Shown here one piece after another: positions 59,201-64,000 of a stretch of 64,000 bases of DNA. Each line of letters begins with the position of its first letter. Position 1 is the stretch's first letter. Position numbers and translations under genes: made by a program. The DNA comes from a virus, in IMG/VR virus record IMGVR_UViG_3300028027_000002, positions 1-64,000 of that record; one strand, given 5' to 3'. The notes under the pieces were generated by a model. The model ran no database searches, was not told the DNA's origin, and saw only the letters and a list, made by a program, of their open reading frames with translations.

Positions 59201-60564
59201 TGGCAGAACTATACACTGTACCAGGTAAGACAGCGGATGAAAAAATAACTATATCTGGTGGTGGTGGAGGCCTTGGAATCATGGTTGATCCAAAAACAAA
59301 CGCTGGATACTTTTTTGAGATAATTGCTCTTGATGCAACTAAATTAACAGACAAACAAAGACAAAATGTTCATAACATTATTTTTTATAAAACTGCTCGT
59401 AAAGCAACAGAAACTGATCCAACCAAGCCAGCAATTCCAATTAAACTATATGAGGGTCTTGCAAACATATCTGTAGATGGAGGAGATTTTGCAGGACAGT
59501 ATAGGCTATCTGCTGAGCAAGATCCAACTGTGTATGACCTATCAGTAGAGTATCAGGATATTGGGTCAAGAAGAAAGTTTTTCTTATATTTAAATAATAA
59601 TCTTATTGCTACAGTATTTGATGATTCGCCACTAAAGGTATATAACAATGTTGCTCTTTTTGTTAGAGGGTCATCCAGAGTTATGTTTGAAAATGTATAT
59701 GCATTAGCAAATAACTACTCTCAAAATACTTCATTCGAACTAAACACTCCAATATCAAGTGTATTCGGTGACTCGAATGTAAATGCACACGACTCATTTA
59801 GAAAATATTCGATGAGCGGAATGGTTCAGGCATCCTATCTTTCTGGCATAGGTTCTTCACAGCCACCAAAGTTTAGCATGTACTTTGATGAGTTCGGAAC
59901 TATAATGAGAGAAGCCTCATCATTTAATTTTAAATATGATTTGGCATATCCAGCACTTTATGCAGAACTATCTCCGACTTTTAACAAACTAAAAGGATAT
60001 GTAGTTTCTGGATTTAGGGCAAGATCTTATGGAGCAGAGTTTTTAGTTTTCAATACAACAGATACTGCTTTAAATTTAGACGAAACAAGTCAAAACTATT
60101 TGAGAGTTCAGGGAGTTGCTTTTACTAATCAATCTCCAAACAACTTTACTGTTGACGAATACTTTTTAAAAAATAGTGACATGTCAGACCCACAGTTTGA
60201 CTCAACTGGTTTAATAACATCGGTAGGCAAAATAGCAAAGAACTATCAAGACATAAAGGCAAGCAGAATGCTATACGGAAGAAAAGATTTTTCTTTAGAT
60301 GTCCCATATGTTCAATCCAAAGACGATGCTGAATCATTAATGTCTTGGCTTGTACAGAAAATAACAAAGCCAAGAAAGTCTATAGGTCTTAAAATATTTG
60401 CAAACCCTATGATACAACTTGGGGATATTGTAAAGGTAGACTATGTAGAAAAGGGTATAAACAAAATTGACGAGGATGACTCTAGGTTTGTAGTGTACAA
60501 TATAGAGTATTCAAAAACAAAAGATGGCCCAGAAATGTCTATATTCTTAAGTGAGGTATTGTAA
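56266..60564 (+). CDS. Tail tip / baseplate hub protein
   Basis: A 1432-aa protein starting MFQDKDLLNHIETSSSIKTQ. Positions 430-640 look like hub domains (SLDLRDLYFYFESQTAPEILS, DKSVAEVLESLAISTQTAMFFDEYNNFVMM). Its last 90 residues (VQSKDDAESLMSWLVQKITK, GLKIFANPMIQLGDIVKVDY) resemble hub C-termini. A LamG-like insertion is possible between about 950 and 1200 (FGTRLRVIGRINDNEKNG...). Coupled to its neighbours by TAATG overlaps. Confidence 0.65.
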   Translation: MFQDKDLLNHIETSSSIKTQSAVIAEWNMNIHTNILAVGNYRYRPNQSSSIYRTIPNTFALENKNTTTAFYYGATDADVVVDAGFENNDLPMRLVPKKDKLKMLYSLEDCLKSFRPRSGINKAMFLDGRFLHNPDINMARKPRYYMPDKNDPFKYWTSYRTENGTEYGISNKTINGRHAIEDAAPFVVYKEKIPANRIVVKMQTNTGDINSGVYTKKSGSFSDPYFGELNQTTPSVWKIQVLKNNSWVDALSFSDQTRRKDGTPIIQSDGYVEISYGLVVPKIYSEVFTYRGELSSVSLKPIVGTREGDAFLVIENSGDIGEYHIWYKDEWKIFVPTYGWKFQEPEVDSFTNFVTELSDPTKYIVSGETKYKEFEYISGIRVVVDSMKKFDSSFDLIELSPRLTADLSDRVTSFNINKSASDLGVSGMPVGQLLASTGSISFFDFDDSFNDNNIKSIVANKKIKNVQIKIYEVLTDAIGISYYVPVKTMYSDGFPKTNNQSKEVSLDLRDLYFYFESQTAPEILSTSTSVSAAVSLLLDSIGFSNYIFKRVEGESEMVIPYFFIPPDKSVAEVLESLAISTQTAMFFDEYNNFVMMSKDYIMPTEAQRPTDLTFYGSSDSDDVEVIKNKTIKPKLSNIIELTSQNNQVYNGGQISYTTRHIQRSVGTIKEALMVDRERSYTYKPVPLWEVSGTEFTKSINQEVGNMSSYSLSAIPLNSSLSSLVPTVSSGRIINNTIDLGEAIYYISRYNGYFYANAEIIKYDAVQYNVSGSGDVWINSVEEYSKYFASLPFNGKIYPTGLIRIYSEPNYEEVNGFSRLKNGEVAKHGRGQFGTPVVEHTAGLSDHWSNNDNVRGCNMESKYLFRFNQTLPATTQDVSAGINNTLATKTTRNGIIKNFYSSKYIAESEINKMLSVQAGTVQSSALVMNGAGFKTTESPTDFISYVYKPLDNNYKHFGTRLRVIGRINDNEKNGQTPVGLAELYTVPGKTADEKITISGGGGGLGIMVDPKTNAGYFFEIIALDATKLTDKQRQNVHNIIFYKTARKATETDPTKPAIPIKLYEGLANISVDGGDFAGQYRLSAEQDPTVYDLSVEYQDIGSRRKFFLYLNNNLIATVFDDSPLKVYNNVALFVRGSSRVMFENVYALANNYSQNTSFELNTPISSVFGDSNVNAHDSFRKYSMSGMVQASYLSGIGSSQPPKFSMYFDEFGTIMREASSFNFKYDLAYPALYAELSPTFNKLKGYVVSGFRARSYGAEFLVFNTTDTALNLDETSQNYLRVQGVAFTNQSPNNFTVDEYFLKNSDMSDPQFDSTGLITSVGKIAKNYQDIKASRMLYGRKDFSLDVPYVQSKDDAESLMSWLVQKITKPRKSIGLKIFANPMIQLGDIVKVDYVEKGINKIDEDDSRFVVYNIEYSKTKDGPEMSIFLSEVL

Positions 60565-61073
60565 TGGCAGTAGATGCAACAGCAAATCAGGCAACAACAA
60601 CTTGGGTATCTGACTTTGGTCGCAGTTCTGTAAAGGATCCAATTAAAGTAGCAACCCCAAATTTGGTAGAAATATTAAATCCACCACTTGACTACAATAC
60701 CATGACAGAACTTATATTTCAGGATATAGGTGGGCAAGAAATGATTAATATTTCTAGGTCTGATGCAATTAATGGACAAAATATTATGTATAGCATTATA
60801 AAAAATTTAAAAAATATAATGCTTGACTATAATTCTAATAATATAATCAAACTTCAGGGCACCTCCGATGTATATTTTAAGAACTTTGCAATAAGGCTTG
60901 AGGACAAACTGCCTATTCAGGCCTCATCAGAGCAGACACCAAACGTATATATTGAAAACAGCACTAACAATATAGTGGTTGAGTTAGTTAATCTTGAAGA
61001 AGATGAGCAGGTAGAGATCGAGATAATAAGCCAAGGATCTTACTTTGATGATATAATTGAGGATGGGGAATAA
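60564..61073 (+). CDS. Minor tail protein
   Basis: A 169-aa protein starting MAVDATANQATTTWVSDFGR. Central NIMYSIIKNLKNIMLDYNSN and a beta-rich, acidic C-terminus (VELVNLEEDEQVEIEIISQG). Start overlaps the hub stop. Likely a tail-tip accessory; not recognised further. Confidence 0.55.
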   Translation: MAVDATANQATTTWVSDFGRSSVKDPIKVATPNLVEILNPPLDYNTMTELIFQDIGGQEMINISRSDAINGQNIMYSIIKNLKNIMLDYNSNNIIKLQGTSDVYFKNFAIRLEDKLPIQASSEQTPNVYIENSTNNIVVELVNLEEDEQVEIEIISQGSYFDDIIEDGE

Positions 61074-61076
61074 TAG

Positions 61077-62240
61077 ATGATAACTAATGAAGGTAAAGGT
61101 ATTTTAGCAAAATATCTTGTAGGTCAGGCTCCAGCATTTGCTTCTTTTATTGCTATTGGTTGTGGAGCAACGCCAGTCTCTTCCTCCCACATTTTTTCAA
61201 ATTCTGAATTAAATGAAATAAAAAATAAAAAATCTTTAGACTTTGAGATGTTTCGTGTACCAGTAACCTCTAGAGGATATGTTACTGAAAACGGTGTAGA
61301 CAAGATTGTCTTTACTGGAGAACTCCCTACACTAGAAAGATATGAAATAACAGAAGTTGGACTTTGGTCAGCAGGATCTAATCCTAGCGCAAACTTTAAT
61401 GACAGTCGACCAATATTTTTGTTTAATGAGAATGAGTCTTGGCAAAATGTTAACACTCCTGGATCAGTAGTTGAACTAACACCATATACTGACAGACTAG
61501 ACTTAGATGGTGTACTAATCCCTACTGAAAAATCATTTATAACAAATTCAGACAACCCAACCTTCTTAAGACCAAAACGCTCTGGTAAGTATGAAGGATC
61601 TAGATTTTTAAATAATGTTATAGTTCTTAGAGGAGACCTATCAAAGATAGATACAGATCCAGATACTGGAATTTTGGAAATAAATCCAACCTCACCTAGC
61701 CATTTAAGACTAACGGCAGCGACACTAGATTTTGACAAGTCATCTCCAAAAGATGAGTTCAGATTGGCATTTTCTGTAATAAACAAAGATGAAGACAGGG
61801 ATAATATACAGCCTGAGAATGTAAAAATTGTTATAGAGTTTTCAGATAAGGATGTATTAGATGATAGTGAAAAAGAATATGCAAGGTTTGAAACAGTTCT
61901 TAATAAAGATGATGTTGACTTTGCAAATCAAAGATACTTTGTTTCTGTTACAAAATTTGAAGATCTATCTAGGAGTCCTGGTTTTACATGGAAGATAGCA
62001 AATTTGGTAAAAATTTATGTAACGATAGAGGAAAAAAATCCAAACACAAATATTGTTGCTATATCTGATCAATACTATGTTTGTCTTGACGCACTAAGAC
62101 TAGAAAATACAACGAACCTTAATCCTATATATGGATTAACAGGGTATTCAATTATAAAGACTGTAGACTCAAAACCTATTGTAAAAATTTCTAACAGTTC
62201 AAACCACATTGAATTTAGATTTGGTCTGGATGTTTTGTAG
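61077..62240 (+). CDS. Tail tip/baseplate protein
   Basis: A 387-aa protein. The start MITNEGKGILAKYLVGQAPA, with FASFIAIGCG, is a well-known phage fibre-connector opening (similar to the tail-fibre N-terminal domain of the phage_tail_fib family). The rest consists of beta modules (LPTLERYEITEVGLWSAGSN; LEINPTSPSHLRLTAATLDF). It likely links fibres to the tip. Ends in TAGTG overlap with the next start. Confidence 0.65.
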   Translation: MITNEGKGILAKYLVGQAPAFASFIAIGCGATPVSSSHIFSNSELNEIKNKKSLDFEMFRVPVTSRGYVTENGVDKIVFTGELPTLERYEITEVGLWSAGSNPSANFNDSRPIFLFNENESWQNVNTPGSVVELTPYTDRLDLDGVLIPTEKSFITNSDNPTFLRPKRSGKYEGSRFLNNVIVLRGDLSKIDTDPDTGILEINPTSPSHLRLTAATLDFDKSSPKDEFRLAFSVINKDEDRDNIQPENVKIVIEFSDKDVLDDSEKEYARFETVLNKDDVDFANQRYFVSVTKFEDLSRSPGFTWKIANLVKIYVTIEEKNPNTNIVAISDQYYVCLDALRLENTTNLNPIYGLTGYSIIKTVDSKPIVKISNSSNHIEFRFGLDVL

Positions 62241-62740
62241 TGCTAGATCAAGGAATAAAAAAGGCGACAGTGTCAGAAGAAGACTTACCTTCTTTTAATG
62301 CAAGCAACTTGGGATATTTTGTTAGGTATAGAATTATCTCTAGTGATAAAAATAGATATTCACACTGGTCTCCATACTATTTTTTGCTTAAAGGGATAGT
62401 TCCAAAAGTTCCTTGCTCTGTTAGTGTTACAGGCACCTCTCTAAAGGTTATTAATATGGTTTGGCAACATCCAAAAATTTCAGATGATGCCGAAGAAACT
62501 GAAATATCGATATTTAAAGAATATGACATATACATAAGGACAAATCTTACATTTGACCCACTAGATCTTGACGATCCTTTGAATGGTTTTATTAGTATTG
62601 GAAGTTCTTCATCAACTCAGTTTTCAACTCTAGCACCTTCTGGCATATCTTGGTTTCAGGTTGCAATCCAGGTTCCTGTCTATCCAAAAGCCTATTCTTC
62701 AAATGCTGCAATTTTTACTTCAGCACAGACAAGCCTTTAG
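62240..62740 (+). CDS. Minor tail protein, FN3-like
   Basis: A 166-aa protein from a GTG overlapping the previous stop. LGYFVRYRIISSDKNRYSHW and VPCSVSVTGTSLKVINMVWQ are arranged like fibronectin III strands (W...P...Y), which are common in actinophage tail tips. Function inferred from place and pattern. Confidence 0.55.
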   Translation: MLDQGIKKATVSEEDLPSFNASNLGYFVRYRIISSDKNRYSHWSPYYFLLKGIVPKVPCSVSVTGTSLKVINMVWQHPKISDDAEETEISIFKEYDIYIRTNLTFDPLDLDDPLNGFISIGSSSSTQFSTLAPSGISWFQVAIQVPVYPKAYSSNAAIFTSAQTSL

Positions 62741-62743
62741 TGG

Positions 62744-62749
62744 TATAAT
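62744..62749 (+). promoter_or_regulatory. Extended -10 promoter, leaderless
   Basis: TGG-TATAAT, six bases before the ATG at 62756. Confidence 0.6.
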
Positions 62750-62755
62750 TATAGT

Positions 62756-63199
62756 ATGGCAAAAATACCCTTACCTGAGCGTGGTCAACCACTAGACGTT
62801 ACATATATCTATGAAATGGCACAAGCAATAAATGATTTGTCTAAAGAAGTATCTCCAGCCACCTATGACTATGTGACTGTTCAAACAGCAGACAATGGCC
62901 CACAAAACAGAAAGATTACAGAAGTCAGAATGCTTGGGGCATTGGCCAAGGTTGCAAGCAGCAGATCCGTTCTTGCTGGGGATCAATTGCCATTCAGTGT
63001 TTCTTTTGCTGGAGAGTTTAGGTTTCCACCAATTGTTACTGCAACTGCAGTCAATGCTGGTCAAACCCCAGCAGGTGCAAATGTCACATTAATTTTAAAT
63101 GATCCTTCAACATCTTCTGTTAATGGATTTGTTAAGTTTAACACTTCTGGTCTAGTGTCAGTCAATGTTAACTTAATGATTATGGGAATACCAAATTAA
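62756..63199 (+). CDS. Small tail-tip/fibre protein
   Basis: A 147-aa protein starting MAKIPLPERGQPLDVTYIYE. The N-terminal helix (EMAQAINDLSKEVS) is followed by a beta domain (FAGEFRFPPIVTATAVNAGQ ... GLVSVNVNLMIMGIPN) like the H-type fibre tip domain (gp53-like). Leaderless. The last structural gene before the zinc-ribbon and HTH genes. Confidence 0.6.
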   Translation: MAKIPLPERGQPLDVTYIYEMAQAINDLSKEVSPATYDYVTVQTADNGPQNRKITEVRMLGALAKVASSRSVLAGDQLPFSVSFAGEFRFPPIVTATAVNAGQTPAGANVTLILNDPSTSSVNGFVKFNTSGLVSVNVNLMIMGIPN

Positions 63200-63390
63200 T
63201 GCTTAAGTGTACAAAGTGCAAAGGAAGAATGTTTCTTGACAGACAGTACAGCACCATTGGTCACCTTGAAACATATTGCATGTCTTGTGGGAACAGAATT
63301 TTTTTTAATCCACCAACAAGTTCTGCGGAGGGTTTATGGCTATTAAAAAGGGAAGTATCGAGAGCGAAGGCTACAATGTCCTCCCTGTAA
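63199..63390 (+). CDS. Small zinc-ribbon protein
   Basis: A 63-aa protein starting MLKCTKCKGRMFLDRQYSTI. C-x2-C and CMSCG form a zinc ribbon (CKC...C-x2-C), with a helical basic tail. The start overlaps the preceding stop; the last 55 bases overlap the next gene in another frame. Probably a nucleic-acid-binding or regulatory protein. Confidence 0.65.
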   Translation: MLKCTKCKGRMFLDRQYSTIGHLETYCMSCGNRIFFNPPTSSAEGLWLLKREVSRAKATMSSL

Positions 63391-63878
63391 TTCCAGGGAA
63401 TCAAAAAGTTTGGTTTCTTAATGGAGACCTTGTAAGAGTTTACCATCTAAACAAGTCTAATGGAATAATGTCTGTTTACAATATCACAAAAGATCAGATT
63501 GAAAGTTGTTTAATTTCTGATTTTAAAAAGAATCGTGAAAGAGCATACACTGTTAGAGAGACTGCTGATTTAGTTAATCGTCACAAAAAATATATGCCAT
63601 CATTAATGAAACGAGGAGTCATTCCGTTTCCAATGGGGTCTCAAAAGGGTGGTGCAAGAGGATTTCAGGTAAGATCATATTACTCAGAATCGCAAGTAAG
63701 AGAGATACGTGATATACTTGCTACATACCATATTGGTAGACCAAGAAAAGATAATTTAATAACAAATGATATCACCCCAAGCAAGCAAGAGTTGACACGA
63801 AGAATGGGCGATGGTATACTTACATATACAAGAACTGAAGATGGTCGATTCATTCCAATCTGGTCTGAATCTATTTAA
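63336..63878 (+). CDS. MerR/excisionase-like HTH protein
   Basis: A 180-aa protein starting MAIKKGSIESEGYNVLPV. AYTVRETADLVNRHKKYMPS then LMKRGVIPFPMGSQKGGARG, RSYYSESQVREIRDILATYH, is the helix-turn-helix and wing of MerR-type DNA-binding domains, in the middle of the protein. GGAGGG four bases before the ATG supports the start. It may regulate late genes or act in DNA transactions. Confidence 0.7.
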   Translation: MAIKKGSIESEGYNVLPVIPGNQKVWFLNGDLVRVYHLNKSNGIMSVYNITKDQIESCLISDFKKNRERAYTVRETADLVNRHKKYMPSLMKRGVIPFPMGSQKGGARGFQVRSYYSESQVREIRDILATYHIGRPRKDNLITNDITPSKQELTRRMGDGILTYTRTEDGRFIPIWSESI

Positions 63879-63891
63879 CGAAGGGTATGAA

Positions 63892-64000
63892 ATGGAAAAC
63901 GAAGACACAAAGGTATCTGTTACACTTGGATACACACTTAACCTTGGCAACTTTCAATCGCTAAGACTTGATCTTGGAATTGTTGACTCAAGACGTAATG
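63892..64000 (+). CDS. Protein of unknown function, truncated at window end
   Basis: A frame from ATG at 63892 is open to the last base: MENEDTKVSVTLGYTLNLGN and further to residue 36. GAAGGG lies upstream. No stop is reached, so the true length is unknown. The start pattern (VSVTLGYTLNLGNF) suggests a beta-rich phage protein, but I cannot name it. Confidence 0.6.
   Translation, partial: MENEDTKVSVTLGYTLNLGNFQSLRLDLGIVDSRRN

Noticed and set aside
61124-61786. 220-aa antisense ORF
   Set aside because: Lies wholly inside a tail-tip gene that is coupled to both neighbours by overlapping stop/start.
63330-63360. Programmed -1 frameshift joining the zinc-ribbon and HTH genes
   Set aside because: The overlap contains ATTAAAA, not a full X-XXY-YYZ heptamer, and the second gene has its own GGAGGG site.
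1-64000. tRNA genes
   Set aside because: No cloverleaf with GTTCRA and acceptor stem was recognised; a tRNAscan run would be needed to be certain.

Overview
The window is AT-rich phage DNA. It carries the virion-structure half of a large siphovirus plus a small-gene (early-type) region at the left end. I infer an actinobacterial host from several signs: a 16-bp GlxR/CRP-type operator repeated near the early genes, an actinobacterial-type LexA box, three promoters shaped like the mycobacterial RecA-independent DNA-damage promoter (TTGTCRGTG-N8-TAnnnT), very many leaderless genes, and DTVPAMLTPGE motifs in the tape-measure protein, which are common in actinophages. Low GC and the mix of fibre and cyanophage-like enzyme genes would suit an aquatic, low-GC actinobacterium, but the host cannot be proven from this sequence. 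No rRNA, tRNA, transposon, integrase or CRISPR array was seen. No large terminase is visible.

Layout. 1-2.1 kb: minus-strand operons of 46-68 aa proteins, each operon behind a DNA-damage-like promoter. 2.1-2.7 kb: a divergent control region with two perfect DnaA boxes, four 26-bp iterons and CRP-like palindromes (a candidate origin). 2.7-3.7 kb: small plus-strand genes. 4.0-6.0 kb: two sulfotransferase-like paralogues flanking a prolyl-hydroxylase-like oxygenase. 6.1-7.5 kb: a minus-strand operon with a possible DHH-type phosphoesterase and a zinc ribbon. 7.5-14.2 kb: a holin-like membrane protein, then fibre proteins (collagen-like, InlB-repeat and APTPT-repeat). 14.2-17.1 kb: zinc ribbon, oxygenase, glycosyltransferase, nucleotidyltransferase and a convergent lytic transglycosylase. 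17.2-24.2 kb: more fibre proteins. 24.2-29.4 kb: five further 2-oxoglutarate/Fe(II) oxygenases and two DUF6065-like proteins. 29.4-31.5 kb: class II ribonucleotide reductase. 31.5-35.5 kb: a giant LamG-like tail protein. 35.6-63.2 kb: portal, protease/scaffold, capsid, connectors, tail tube, two chaperones, a 3491-aa tape measure and the tail tip. 63.2-64 kb: zinc-ribbon and HTH proteins, then a truncated gene.

How it fits together. The head and tail modules are conventional. The unusual part is the coexistence of seven HxD...H oxygenases (six with a Lys/Arg 2-oxoglutarate anchor exactly ten residues after the second His, as in collagen prolyl-4-hydroxylase), a GT-A glycosyltransferase, a sugar nucleotidyltransferase and two sulfotransferase-like proteins with fibre proteins made of collagen Gly-X-Y, APTPT and Phe/Pro/Cys repeats. 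I propose that these enzymes decorate the virion fibres. Most structural genes appear to have their own extended -10 promoter about 6 nt before the ATG, so late transcription is probably largely leaderless.
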